From: Portulaca oleracea
Lineage: Eukaryota; Streptophyta; Magnoliopsida; Caryophyllales; Portulacaceae
DNA length: 64,000 nt
Assembly (NCBI GenBank): GCA_029582165.1
Contig: CM055888.1
Location: 30,271,408 to 30,335,407, forward strand
Reading direction: 5' to 3'
Shown here in pieces: positions 1 through 10,973 of the stretch (its first letter is position 1; the number at the start of each line of letters is the position of its first letter). The translations under genes were made by a program, and so were the position numbers. The notes below the pieces were generated by a model. The model was not told the DNA's origin. It searched no databases and saw only the letters and a list, made by a program, of their open reading frames with translations.

Positions 1-237
1 CATGGGTGAGGACCTCAATCCAAAGATATGGAATTGAGAAATAACCTCACTTTCTGGCTGCTGCTGTTGGTGATGATGCTGCTGTTGTTGGACGACCTCA
101 TGACTTGTTGGACCATCATGAAACACTCCTGGATGTCAGTGTTTGATGCTGAAGATGGTGAGATCGTTACTGCTCCTGATGCTGGCTCCTGCTCACTTGG
201 TGCTGAACTTTGGATGCTTGATGGAGGACCTCCATCA
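1..237 (-). repeat. 3' LTR, partial (U3 start)
   Basis: This matches 4211-4447 with four substitutions and ends on the + strand in CCATCA at 237, which is the TGATGG start of the LTR read on the minus strand. The rest of the LTR (about 880 bp) lies before the window. Confidence 0.92.
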
Positions 238-1021
238 TCCTCCCCAGGTTGAGGAAAGTTTGTCCTCAAACTTGGAAGGTCTTCATGATCTGGAAAGTAA
301 GGCCTCAAATCTGCAACGTTGAATGTAGCACTGCCTCCATAGTCTCCAGAAAGGTCTAACTTGTAAGCATTATCTCCAATCCTCTCTAGCACTTCAAAAG
401 GTCCATCTGCTCTTGGGTCAACTTTCCCTTCCTCTTGCTTGGAAATCTGTCCTTCCTTAGATGAATCCACACTAGATCTCCTGGATTGAAAACCATCTTC
501 CTCCTATGCTTGTTTACTGATGTAGAAACTTGCTCAGAATACTTGATGATCTTCTCCCTGACTTGCTGATGAAGCTTCTTGATGTCCTCTGCATGTTTAC
601 CTGCTTCATAACTAAACCTCACAGAATTTGTTAGTGGGGATAAATCCAATGGGGTTATAGGATTTCTACCATAGACAATCTGGAATGGTGAAAGGCCAGT
701 TGCCTTTGATGGTGCTCTATTGAAAGCAAATTCAGCATGAGACAAGAGGGTGTCCCATCCTGTTTTGTTTGTGGATATCGGTGACCTCAATAGTATTCCA
801 AGTGTCCTGTTTGTAACCTCTGTTTGCCCATCAGTTTGGGGGTGACAAGTTGTGCTATACTTCAATTGTGTACCCAACTTCTTCCATAGAGTAACCCAAA
901 AATGACTTAGGAACTTCACATCCCTATCTGAAAACATGCTCCTGGGAACTCCATGTAACCTCACTACCTCCTGGAAATACAATTCAGCTACCCTCATAAA
1001 TTCTGATCTGGTAATATCCAC
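15..1021 (-). pseudogene. Integrase C-terminal part of pol (broken)
   Basis: Reading from 1021 downward, the frame starts inside the integrase core ([15 protein letters not shown], then FSDRDVKF with the second catalytic Asp, then CHPQTDGQTEVTNRTLG with the catalytic Glu region). It continues into the C-terminal part (PFQIVYG, VNKHRRK..FNPGDLVWIHL). Around 430-470 a frameshift leads to the conserved tail DPRADGPFEVLERIGDNAYK and VADLRPYF. The first catalytic Asp and the HHCC zinc finger are absent because of the deletion joining this frame to RT near 1001-1021. The tail stays open through the polypurine tract and about 220 bases into the 3' LTR. Confidence 0.9.
238..248 (-). other. Polypurine tract of the gypsy element
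   Basis: On the minus strand the bases directly before the LTR start read CCTGGGGAGGA, a G/A-rich primer for plus-strand DNA synthesis. Its position next to TGATGG fixes the LTR boundary. Confidence 0.75.
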
Positions 1022-1445
1022 TTCTCAAATCAATCTTTGAAAACACAGTTGAGCCATGGAGCTCATCAAGCATATCCTCAAGTCTTGGGATAGGATATCT
1101 ATACTTGATAGTAATTTTGTTGATGGCTCTACAATCAATACACATCCTCTGACTTCCATCTTTCTTTGGAACCAACAAAGTTGGCACTGCACAAGGGCTC
1201 AAGCTCTCTCTGATCATCCCTTTCTCCAACAACTCATCAACTTGCCTCTGGATCTCATTGGTTTCAGCTGGGGTCATTCTATAGGCTGGTTTGTTTGGTA
1301 AGATAGATCCTGGGATGAGGTCAATTTTATGCTGGATGTCTCTTTTGGGGGGTAAACCTGGTGGCATTTCCTCTGGAAAAACATGTACGTACTGGTTTAG
1401 GATGGGTTGGAATAAAGGATAGCTATTTTGTGAAATTTGGTTCAT
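1001..1445 (-). pseudogene. Reverse transcriptase N-terminal fragment
   Basis: This shows the usual start of a gypsy RT: a linker with [20 protein letters not shown], then [59 protein letters not shown], and [15 protein letters not shown] carrying the first catalytic Asp. It stops right after that motif. The YVDD box, thumb and RNase H are gone and the sequence runs straight into integrase. It is separated from gag-protease by a stop and frame change at about 1446-1489. It cannot encode an active polymerase. Confidence 0.92.
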
Positions 1446-1488
1446 TTGTGAGGTGGTTCTTCATCAAGATCAAGCAAAAGTAACTCCT

Positions 1489-3153
1489 TCATTCACGTAA
1501 CTCATGATATTCAGCAGGTAAAATCACATCAAGGGATGGTTCAACAATCAGGTTCTTGGTTCTTTTTGTGAGCTGGGATGGTTTAAGTGGGGTGAGGACA
1601 ATTTTCTTGTAGTTTAGGTTAAGGGAATAAGTATTGGCTCTTCCATCATGGTTAACACTTCTATCAAACAACCAAGGTCTTCCCAACAATAAATGACATG
1701 CATCCATAGGTATAACATCACACCACACTTCATCTTTATAAACAGAACCAATTGAAAAATTCACAAGGCATCTAGATGAGATTTTGATACCTCTGCTTTG
1801 ACTTAACCACTTGATGGTGTAAGGTGCTGGATGAGGACAGGTTTGCAAGTTCAGCTTCTGCACCATAGTCTGTGAGGCTGCATTGGTACAGCTGCCTCCA
1901 TCAATAATCAATGAACAAATCTTCCCTTGCAATGTACATCTTGTGTGAAAAATGTTCTCCCTCTGCTCAGCTTCCTCATCAACTGTTGTACTGCTAAGGA
2001 CCCTTCTGATCACCAACATTTCACCTTCATCAGGTCTGGCCTCAACTTCCTCTTCATCATACACAGGATCTCCTTCAGGTTCATCAAACTGTTCCTCCTC
2101 AACAACTGACTCAGGTTCAACAAACAATGCTACTTGATATTCTGCTAAGGTCACTGCTCTTCTGTTTGGACATTCTGAGGCTAGATGTCCAAGACGTTGA
2201 CATCTAAAGCACCTCCTCTCAGGGAATGGTCGATTGGTAGGGACTGGGGTTCTTTGTGGGGAGTTTTTGGATTGTGTTTGAGGTGGTTTAGGGGCTGGAT
2301 ATGTGGTTTGTGGTTGTGGGGATGGATAGGTTCTTTGAGGTGGGTTATGGGGTTTATGGTAATGGTCTGATTTGGTTTGAGGATAGGTTTTGGCTGGATA
2401 CTTGCTCCCATACTCCTTCCTTTGGGTCTTCTTCTGTTGTTCCACCTTATGAGCCAAAGAACTCAGCTCATCAAGTGAATTATACACCTGAAGCTCAACC
2501 ACATTTCTGATGCTTTCATTCAACCCTGCAAGATACCTCACATATGTCTGCACCTCATTTTCCTTCATGTTACACTTCCACAGTAGATGCTCAAACTCCT
2601 TAGTATACTCCTCAACATATTTGCTACCCTGGACCAAGTGTTGAAGCTTGAAATAATTCTCCTTCATGTAACTTTCAGGTAAGAACTTCTCCTTGAGCTT
2701 CTGCCTCATTTCAACCCATGTACTGACTTTAGGCTCATTGATCTCTTCTCTCCTTCTTTGCAAGTTGTTCCACCATGTAGATGCATATTTCCTCAGTTTC
2801 AATGCAACCAACTTCACCTTGTTCTCATCAGACAACTCCCTCGAATCAAACACTCTCTCCACTATTTGCAACTAATCCAAAAATACATCAGGATCCAACT
2901 CTCCTCCATATTCTGGAATATCTATTTTGAAATCCAATTTCTCAACTCTTCTATTTTCCCTCCTTTCTTCCCTCTCACTCCTACTCCTGGATTCACTAAC
3001 ACTACTCCTAGGTGACCTCCTTACATTCCTCCTTCTTCTGTGATACCTAGGTCTTCCTCCTCCCCCTCCAGATCCACTAAAAGGGTTCTCCTCTTCTTCT
3101 TCTTCAGACTCCACATCAGATTCTCCATTGATTCCTCTCCTGTGCAACCTCAT
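1489..3153 (-). pseudogene. Gag-protease with one in-frame amber codon
   Basis: The frame begins at about 3153 with an acidic and Arg/Ser-rich head (SEEEEEENPF, RSRSEREERRE), then DIPEYGGELDPDVFLD. A TAG at 2872-2874 follows, where related Gag proteins normally have Trp, so one G-to-A change explains it. Beyond it the same frame continues as the retrotransposon Gag domain (VALKLRKYASTWWNNL, TKEFEHLLWKCN), a Pro-rich stretch, a CCHC zinc knuckle (CFRCQRLGHLASEC) and an aspartic protease with the DGGSCTNAAS active-site loop and a later LLLGRPWLFD motif. It ends in a stop at about 1489. Read-through of the amber codon is possible but not shown. Confidence 0.92.
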
Positions 3154-3311
3154 GTAATATTGTTACTGTTCTCCCATAATTTTCATTCTCCCTTCCATTT
3201 CCTCCTTCTCCCTCAAGGCTTGTTCTGCTACTTCCTGAGGTGTTTTACTACAACCCGACATTATAAAATGCACAAATAACTAAAACAGAACTTCCTCTAA
3301 GATGTTACTAA

Positions 3312-3323
3312 GCTCTGATACCA
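3312..3323 (-). other. Primer binding site, tRNA-iMet type
   Basis: The minus strand reads TGGTATCAGAGC four bases after the LTR end at 3328, the normal primer site for plant elements that use initiator tRNA-Met. Confidence 0.92.
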
Positions 3324-3327
3324 ATTA

Positions 3328-4447
3328 TGATGTATGCAAGGTCCTAAGATCAGAGTATTGACCTCACAGTACACCACATTAACACAACTCGCACACAATC
3401 TGACCTCAAAACAGAGAATCAAATACAAATTCACCCAAAACAGACCTCAACATAGAGAAACAACTATAACCTCCTCCAAAACAGAGTATGAACACCAATG
3501 AACAAATGGATGAAATGGATGATGATAAAATGATGATTGGATGAACAAACTTACAATCAAACTGTAACCGAGATAGTCTTGAGGCTCAGTGTCTGATCCC
3601 ACCACTAGAACATCAAGGGCAATGGACTGGATGACTTCAATGGATACAGGCACACCACCATCGAGATTATCAAGCTCTACACCCACCACAAGGATTGCCA
3701 AATCCTTGCTACTGTAGTAGAATTAACCAAAATGAGAGTTTAACGTCACTCACAAACAAGAGGCTCAATCAAGGCACTCAAAATGCTATTAATTTCACTG
3801 ATAGATAATGACCTCAAGCTGCCAATTACAAGTTATATAAAGCTAGGGTTGAGCTGGATGATTAAGGGTTTCCCTTGCTCAAGAAACTCACTAAGCTTAA
3901 GCTACTTAACTAACTTAGCAAGCTAATTAAGCCTCATTACAAATGGATAACTTCAAAATAAAATGAAATAAAATGAAATAAACTCTAACAAACGCTTTTC
4001 TTTATTACAAATGGTTATATCACCTCACAAGTGAAATGGCCTCAATAAATTTCTGGAAGTGAGCCTTCATGGAGGACCTCAATGCCGATCACCTCACGTA
4101 ACTAGAATATCCTCAACACTCCGATGATGTCTTCATAGAGGACCTCAGAACTGGCAAACATCTTCACTGAGCTGGAAAGTCCTCAACAGCTCTAGAGTAA
4201 AGTCTTCAAACATGGGTGAGGACCTCAATCCAAAGATATGGAATTGAGAAATAACCTCACTGCCTGGCTGCTGCTGTTGGTGATGATGCTGCTGTTGTTG
4301 GACGACCTCATGACTTGTTGGACCATCATGAAACACTCCTGGATGTCAGTGTTTGATGCTGAAGATGGTGAGGTCGTTGCTGCTCCTGATGCTGGCTCCT
4401 GCTCACTTGGTGCTGAACTTTGGATGCTTGATGGAGGACCTCCATCA
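3328..4447 (-). repeat. 5' LTR of the gypsy element (1120 bp)
   Basis: On the minus strand it starts TGATGGAGGTCC at 4447 and ends CATACATCA at 3328, giving TG..CA ends. A TATA-like TTTATATAA on the minus strand lies near 3833-3841, a likely core promoter. Short AGGTC/GACCTCA words recur through the LTR. An open frame of about 80 codons (3447-3701, minus) has no recognised domain and is not called as a gene. Confidence 0.9.
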
Positions 4448-5798
4448 CAGGCCCTACGCACAAATAGGCCCATGAACACTGTCATGGACACATGACCTAC
4501 ACCATTTACATCGGATTCCCGCGCCTTTGCCACGTCAGTAATCCGTGCATTCGCCTGCTATTGGCCGCATGGCCTTGCTCGATAAAATATGATTTCCACG
4601 CCATTTCTTTCACCAGTCGATCCCATGATTCATGTCTTGGCACCTTTGATTCATGCAGAGTCAAAGGCCATACGGCCATGGTGTTGATTATGAGCATGAT
4701 TTTTGGATCATGCTCTCTTCTTCCATCCATATGCTCCCTCCTCCTATCCATATACTCCCCCCTATCCATATACTCCCCCCTACTCACCTATAAATACCCT
4801 TCATTTCACCACCTAAATCATCAACTCCTCCCACCAACAATCCCTACCATCATCCATATTTTCCCATTTCTCTCTCAAATTCTTCTTCTCTTCTCATATA
4901 CTAAGTCCCGGAGTATCGCGATATTAAGATTCAGAGTCATCCAACATGCTCGTCCTGATTCTCCATTTCCTCGTTAATACTTGGGATCAAGCAAGATTCG
5001 GTCATCTTATATTTATCTTTTATGTAACCATGTGATCATATTGTAAGTTTTATTTGTACTTACTTTCTTGGAAATAAACACCACATTTGCATGATGAGAA
5101 TATGATGTTGTGAAACCCTTTCAAACTTCTCCCTGCTCTCTTTCATTGCAAATTCGATTTTAGTAGAGTTTGTATTTTAATAGGTGAATCCAAGAGTTCT
5201 TTAATTCTTGGATTCATAACCGTACCCTCGAGCTTGGAATTCGGGTTTGTAGACCAGAGTTATTTACTTTTTGATTCGTTGATTTCCCCAAATCAGCTAG
5301 CAGCTCCTTTTTGTCCCTTAATCTGTATAACTCACCTCTTATGCTCATCATGTAAGGTTAATCAAGATGAATCGATATCTCCCCGACCTTCACATTAAGG
5401 AGCCAACCCAAGGAAAAAGAGAGTAGAATCCAACCAAGGCCATGTGGCCATGGCTGATTTCTAATCCCTTTTTCTAGGGTTGGGCACTAGTGGGCCCCTG
5501 GCTTGACCACTACCATGGCCGCATGGCCTATGAGCCAGTCCAGTGGCTCCTATGCCCTCTTTGGCCCAAATCTAGAATCGGGTTAGATATTGGTGCATCG
5601 TTAAAATGATTTGATTGGGCTTTGAGTGAGTTAGCACGAGTAAGGTCCATAAAAGATCAAAACTATTTTATGAAAAGAATAAAAATATCCTTATTTGAGG
5701 ATTAAGCAACTTTAGTCGGCTACTAATCACAACCTAAGTAGCGCTATGGGAAAAAGGAAAGGCGTACATCCTTCTCCTTTTTCTGGGGTCCTACAAAC
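4448..5798 (+). mobile_element. LTR-like repeat copy A, diverged
   Basis: This resembles copy B (5990-7849) in order and wording: TTTGCCACGTCA, a TATA box CTATAAATA (near 4788), a pyrimidine-rich leader, GGAATTCGGGTTTGTAG, ATTAAGCAACTTTAGTCG, and a shared end GGTCCTACA. That layout is typical of an LTR. The left part may have been cut by the gypsy insertion at 4447. CATGGCCGCATGGCC-like palindromes recur in it. No coding domain was found. Confidence 0.55.
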
Positions 5799-6187
5799 GC
5801 GTAAGAGCCCAAGAGAAAAAGGCAAAATGAACTAGAATAAAAGCAAGGCCACTGGGCCTTGCTCCATTCCTAAAAGCCAAGCCTAGAAGACAAAGTAAGG
5901 CTGTTGGACCTTGCATGGATTCTAATAGATGGGCCTAAAGCAGTGAGGCCCAAGAGAAGAAAGAAATGAGGCATGGAAAAAAGAAGGTTGTCTAGCCTTC
6001 TCAGCCCGCAACCAGCTCACCGATCTACGTAAAGAAAGCACAAGGAAGGTCGTCTGCCTTGCTTTTTGCCACGTCAACAATCTGCGCCAATTCTAAGTCA
6101 AAGCAACCCCACGATGCATGCGTTTACATGATCGCCCCATGTAGAAATCAAGGCCAAGTGGCGTTCCTTGGAGGATGGAGGCTTAAA

Positions 6188-6713
6188 TAGACCTGTCAAT
6201 TCGGGCGGGCGAGCGGGTTACGGGTCGATCGTATATCGGGTTCGGGTAAATACGGGTCAGGTATATTTTGGGCTCGAGTAAATACAGGCGGTGAATTTCG
6301 GTTTTGGCTCAACCCAGCGGGTTATGATTGCGGCCTTTTTCCGCTTTTTCTTTTAAAAAATTAGTCTCTAAATATTATTTTTGGTATTATATACATAATA
6401 AATATGATTATCTTATAGTACAGATAGATTATTGTAAATGTTTCAACATAAATTAGAGAAATAACATATGAATGAGTTGTGGTTATAGTTTAATAGTAAT
6501 GAATTCCAACTAAAAGTCACAAATTCTAATAGATTTGAACGTAAAAGATAAAGTTTCCGGGTCAAACGGGCGGGTCGGGTTTGACCCGCTAATTTGCGAG
6601 TTTTCCAGGTTCGATATATTTCAGGTTCGGGTCGAGAAAATCATGTTCAGAACTCAGAATTTTTGGGCGGGTTCGGGTCGGGTTTTCGTTCGGGTCAAAT
6701 ATTAACAGGTCTA
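6188..6713. mobile_element. hAT-type MITE with 8 bp target duplication
   Basis: The ends are inverted (TAGACCTGTCAA at the left, the complement of TTAACAGGTCTA at the right), and the flanks carry GGCTTAAA at 6180-6187 and 6714-6721. Eight base duplications are typical of hAT transposons. Both subterminal zones are rich in CGGGTTCGGG-like words; the centre is AT-rich. No transposase frame is present, so it needs an outside transposase. A relative lies at about 55945-56437 in the opposite orientation. Confidence 0.82.
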
Positions 6714-6765
6714 GGCTTAAATGGTTGATCATGTTTGATCCTTCCATCTTCACACACCCCCTCTT

Positions 6766-6870
6766 TAGGCTGTTTACCGGTCCTAGACTGGACTAAAAGG
6801 ACCGAGGACCGAATTCGGTCCAGTCCGGTCTAGTCTCTTTTTCGATCCGACTAGACCATGAACAACCCTA
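6766..6870. mobile_element. Small hAT-like MITE
   Basis: About 105 bp with imperfect inverted ends (TAGGCTGTTTACCGGTC and the complement of GACCATGAACAACCCTA) and an inner palindrome around GGACCGAATTCGGTCC. The corresponding stretch of copy A lacks it. No clear 8 bp duplication was seen. Confidence 0.5.
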
Positions 6871-7902
6871 GTCACTGTCTTTACCTATAAATATCCCCCT
6901 CATTCCACCATTCGAGGCATCCAAAAATCATCCAAGAATTCCCCTTTCATCTCTCGCCATTCTCACAAAAAAGCTTCGGTAATATAGTCATATCGATACC
7001 GAAAGAATTTCGACATATTGACTTCGGTTTTCTCCCATCCCACCTAAGCCTCTTGCATGCTTGGTTTTCATGCAAGGGTAGATTGTTCATTTGTCATCAT
7101 GTGATCCTTTTTTATGCTATTCATGTACATTATTTTGTAAAAAGTTTTTATGTTCGCATGACATGAATATGATATCGTGAAATCTTTTAAACTTCTTCAC
7201 GCTCTTTTTCGTTTCAAGATAGATTTTAGTAAAGTCTGTTTCAAACAGGCGAGTCTGAGAGTTTTCTAACTCTTGGACTCATAACCTTACCCCCGGGCTT
7301 GGAATTCGGGTTCGTAGGCCGAAGTTTTCATTGTTTGTTTTAGGTTCGTTGATTTCCTTAAATCAACTGACGACTCCTTTTTTTAATCCTAATTTGCATA
7401 ATTCATTTCTAACTTTCCTCATCGGCTCGATAAATCGAAACAACACATGCCCTGGGATTGAAATCAATTTGCCAAAAGACCAAAAATGGTCCCAAATTGA
7501 GCAAGGCTAGACGACCATGCTCAATCCCTGGCCTATTTTCTAGATAGTGGGCCCAAAAGGCCACTGGCTTGATTTGAGTATGGTTGTCTGGCCTACTGGG
7601 TCAATCCAGTGCACTTCTTTCACTTATGACTTTGATAGATGTCTCAGGTCGAGTATAAGTTGATATTTCAAACCGAGGTGATCATCTCTAAATGAATTGA
7701 CAAGCGTAGGATACTTAAAGAATCGAAAAGTTTTCTTATAAAATAAAGGTATTCTTACTTAAGAATTAAGCAACCTTAGTCGACTCCCAATCATACTTAA
7801 GTAGCACAGCAACGGTAAATCCGCCATAATTTTTCCGAGGTCCTACAGTCCCAAGGTAAAATATATTGAAATAGGTAATCTAGGGGAATATTGACATGAA
7901 TA

Positions 7903-8148
7903 CACTTTTTTCGTGGATGGAGCATGGGAGCAAGAATCAGAAACCATTATTCAACATCATGAGAATTCTGGATCTAAAAATCTTAAGGAGAGCATAATAT
8001 TCAAAGCTTACTCATCAACACAAGCGGAATTAAAAGCGATTTACATGGCATTAACCAAGGCAAAATAGTTACGATGACATCAAGTCATAATTTATACTTA
8101 TTTCAGCAAGGCGATCAGCAACATGAAGGATCCAGAACTAGTGGATTG
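7903..8148 (+). pseudogene. RNase-H-like (RVT_3 type) pseudogene, front half
   Basis: One frame reads FFVDGAWEQES, then AYSSTQAELKAIYMALTKAK, then after two stops HQVIIYT..SKAI and NMKDPELVD. These match the order of RNase H motifs in plant retroelement-type domains: DGAW with the first Asp, AELKAI with the catalytic Glu, and an IYTDS-like strand whose Asp is here Tyr. It breaks at 8148 where an LTR element begins; a likely rear half lies at 19746-19930. The source (LINE tail or host RNase-H gene) is not settled. Confidence 0.6.
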
Positions 8149-9130
8149 TGTTGGAGAAAATGATGTTTGACCAATAATGACGTTTGATCGGCTTGAAACT
8201 TCATCTTCTCTTGGCTTCTTGATGTTCTTAGGGTATATGTGACAAGACGGAGATTGAACTTAATAATCATATGGTCATAATCTTGTTTGGATATTGCTAA
8301 GAGTTGTGGCTTCGTACTCACTTTCCTTAAGAACTATTTACTACTCCCTCCGTCCCAAATTAATTGATACTTTGACAAAAGTTTGATCGCTAATTACTCA
8401 CAACTCACAATGAGTTACAATATGAAATTACCATCAATAGAAAGATACTTTACTAAAAATTACAATGGAGATAATTTCATATTGTAACTCATTATAATTT
8501 GTGAATAATTAACGGTCAAAATTTAGTCAAAGTGACAATTAATTTAGGACGGAGGGTGTATACCGTAAATATTCAGAGGGATAAAGCTTAGCTCTTGTTG
8601 CACTCAAGACAAAGGTTTCTCACTTAAATCATTCTAGTATAGCTGTAGTCTATACTAGATGAGAGGATGTGATTATAGAATAAAGTAGATGTTTGTGATG
8701 CTCTCAAATGGCTTGGGAATGTCTCCTATATATAGGAGAATTCCACCTCTAATCTAACCCTAATCACACCACTTAGTCAAAGGTATATTTAAGGTCCTTA
8801 ATGAGGGATTATGACCTTAACCTAGTCACGGAATATAGCTGTTGGAGTCATATAATATCGAACTTAATATTGATATTATATACTTAATACACAAGATTAT
8901 ATAGTCGTTAGCATTAAAACCTGATCAGGGTTCCAACATGGTCCATGCTGGGTGCAACACAGTCAGGATGGTTTTTCTTGCTCTTTGGAGACCAACATTA
9001 CCCGTGTTGGTCTCAAACTCATCTATGTTGATCATATTCTTGATGTTTATCTTATATATGATCCTTATACTTGTACCACATGATTCCTCATGCTATGTAA
9101 TCTTCTTATACTCTTGAAATAATTCTAACA
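8149..9130 (-). repeat. LTR of the LARD-like element (with nested MITE)
   Basis: It aligns with 18966-19745 along its length, with substitutions and small indels; the excess length is the MITE at 8344-8558. A TATATATAGG motif lies near 8728. The inner part carries CGTGTTGGTCTC-like words also present in the other copy. Confidence 0.82.
8344..8558. mobile_element. Stowaway-type MITE (215 bp) with TA duplication
   Basis: The left end CTCCCTCCGTCCCAAATTAA and the complement of the right end (CACCCTCCGTCCTAAATTAA) form inverted repeats that continue for about 33 bp. TA lies at 8342-8343 and 8559-8560. The other LTR (near 19160) has the empty site ATTTACTATACCGTAA, so insertion exactly between these bases is directly visible. 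Stowaway elements are moved by mariner-type transposases. Confidence 0.92.
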
Positions 9131-10973
9131 ATCCCCCACCATTTCAAGAGTATGAAAAAAACCCTTGAAATGATCTTACTTAAGGAGCTAATACCCCACC
9201 ATTTGAAATATGCTTTAACTTGTAATCACTCGAGAAACCACAAACATATGCATAATGAAAAGTAGATTGCTCCTTGAACTTTTCACTTAGTATATACAAG
9301 CCAAAATTGAATCCAAATCACAAAGTAGACATGTCTTTGAACTTTGGATTTATATTGATCAACTATACTCGTAATACACATACGTTTGTTTTTTAAATCT
9401 TAGTGCTAGTACTTTGACACTGTTATCCGGCCTTGTGTCCTTATCCTTAGTAAGTGTTTCAAAACTTTAGCCCTAAGTTCCTTTCAGCGGCCACACTTCA
9501 CACATACATAGGTAGTCTTTGGAATTTACCGCCCCTGTAATTAGGCTCCCACAAAGTCTATTAAGAGTGTCACCGCTCAACCTCTTGCCAGTACAGATAT
9601 TAAGCATCACTTAACCTGAGATGTATAAAATCGATGATTCCTACTACTTTAGACAACTTTGTACTTATTTGAATTTTAGAGATTGGTGGTGTTCCAATTT
9701 GTAAAGTTGAGTCATTGTTGTGAGTAGTTGAAATTTGGGCTACTTAACCCATTTCTAATAACAAGGTCCACTAGATACATAAATATATCTTTACCATGGC
9801 CTTAATAAGAATATCTTCATCATAATATGAATAAACTATCATATTACTTTTGGATATAATCACACTATACCATGTGTAAACTTGATATGGATCCTCTTAT
9901 ATGCTTATCATCCAAAGAACCATGGATACAAACTTGTGAACAAAATAACCTCACACTTGATAAACCACTTAACTTTTGATTCATATGTATGGAAATTGAA
10001 TTTCCAACTTATATGTAATTGAATCATTACATCTCAACCTTTTGCTACAAACTTGAACTTATAGCTTCAACTCATTGAATAAACAATGGTTCATAATCAT
10101 GAATGATTATCTTGTAGAGTATACTACCAAGTATATGATTAAACCATCACATTACCATGGTTGTATGCTCTCCTTTTATGTTTATGTCCACCCTTCAAAG
10201 CATAAAGCAATGAGGACTTTAACATAATATTTAAACTTTGTCATTACCAAATTCATTGATATAAATATACCATCATAAATTTAAATATACAAAAAATCGT
10301 ACACTTCTTATGTAGCAAATAAACTTGATATATGCATACTTAACTTATGCAGACAACATAGACCATTCTCAATCATGATTATCCGGAAACCTCATAAATT
10401 AAACTTTATGAACTTGAAACCCCTCAAAGAATAACCATTTTCATAATCATGAATTATAGTCTATCACAAGTATGCATAATTACTTATGAAAAACTTCCTT
10501 ATATCCTACTACATACTTCTTGTAAACTTGAAAAAAAATTAACAAAGACAAACATGTATTCAACTTATATTTATGAATACACTAAAATACACGAGTAATC
10601 ATGATCAATCTTATAATTATCTAATCATGTTTGATGCTTTATATGCCATTACTCATTAAATACATATATGTAAACATATACACATTGACACATAAACCAT
10701 ACAAAAGTATGAAATCTTCTCATATATCTTATGCAATTCATTCACTTATTTCATAAAGAAATTTATCTTATAGTGAACTTCCACAAAATCTTAATAAACT
10801 CTTATCGCATTAAAATACGATTGAATAACATGAGAGGCTTACAACAATCAAACATGTAGATAAACTTATGTCCATGTTACTTATGAATAATTTGCATTGC
10901 CTAAGAACATAGTTGCAAGTAAATGACTTACAACTACTTAAATTAGCATGTAGTAAAATATGAGATACATAAG
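9131..10973. other. AT-rich internal DNA of the LARD-like element
   Basis: No gene, tRNA or domain is seen. The sequence is AT-rich and full of words such as AACTTGTAA, ACTTATATT and AATCATGA, a composition shared with 11702-13572 and 18441-18965, which supports all three being pieces of one internal region. Confidence 0.5.

Larger units (their letters stand above)
1..4447 (-). mobile_element. Ty3/gypsy LTR retrotransposon, internally deleted, 3' LTR cut by window edge
   Basis: The element reads on the minus strand. It has a 5' LTR at 3328-4447, a tRNA-iMet primer site at 3312-3323, gag-protease, part of reverse transcriptase, part of integrase, a polypurine tract, and the start of the 3' LTR at 1-237. 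The order gag-PR-RT-IN places it in Ty3/gypsy. The internal region is only about 3.1 kb because the end of RT, RNase H and the front of integrase are missing. The two LTR copies differ at 4 of 237 comparable positions (about 98% identity), so insertion was recent. The left target duplication lies outside the window, so the pair CAGGC expected after 4447 could not be checked. Confidence 0.93.
5990..7849 (+). mobile_element. LTR-like repeat copy B, with nested hAT MITEs
   Basis: This is the second diverged copy of the repeat at 4448-5798. It has a TATA box at about 6886 (CTATAAATATCC), the same downstream words, and the same end GGTCCTACA at 7849. The proposed start TGTCTAGCC follows a purine-rich tract at 5952-5989 that could be a polypurine tract, but only about 190 bp (5799-5989) separate the copies and no primer site was recognised. 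The pair may be a small non-autonomous element or two solo LTRs. Two MITEs (6188-6713 and 6766-6870) interrupt it. Confidence 0.5.

Noticed and set aside
28..252. Open frame on the + strand with a hydrophobic start
   Set aside because: It is the complement of the gypsy pol frame and LTR and has no domain.
3447..3701. 84-codon frame inside the 5' LTR (minus)
   Set aside because: It looks protein-like at first sight but lies wholly in the LTR, with no known domain and no second copy visible to compare.
4492..4977. 161-codon open frame on the + strand
   Set aside because: It covers the TATA box and leader of an LTR-like repeat and has no domain or codon signal.
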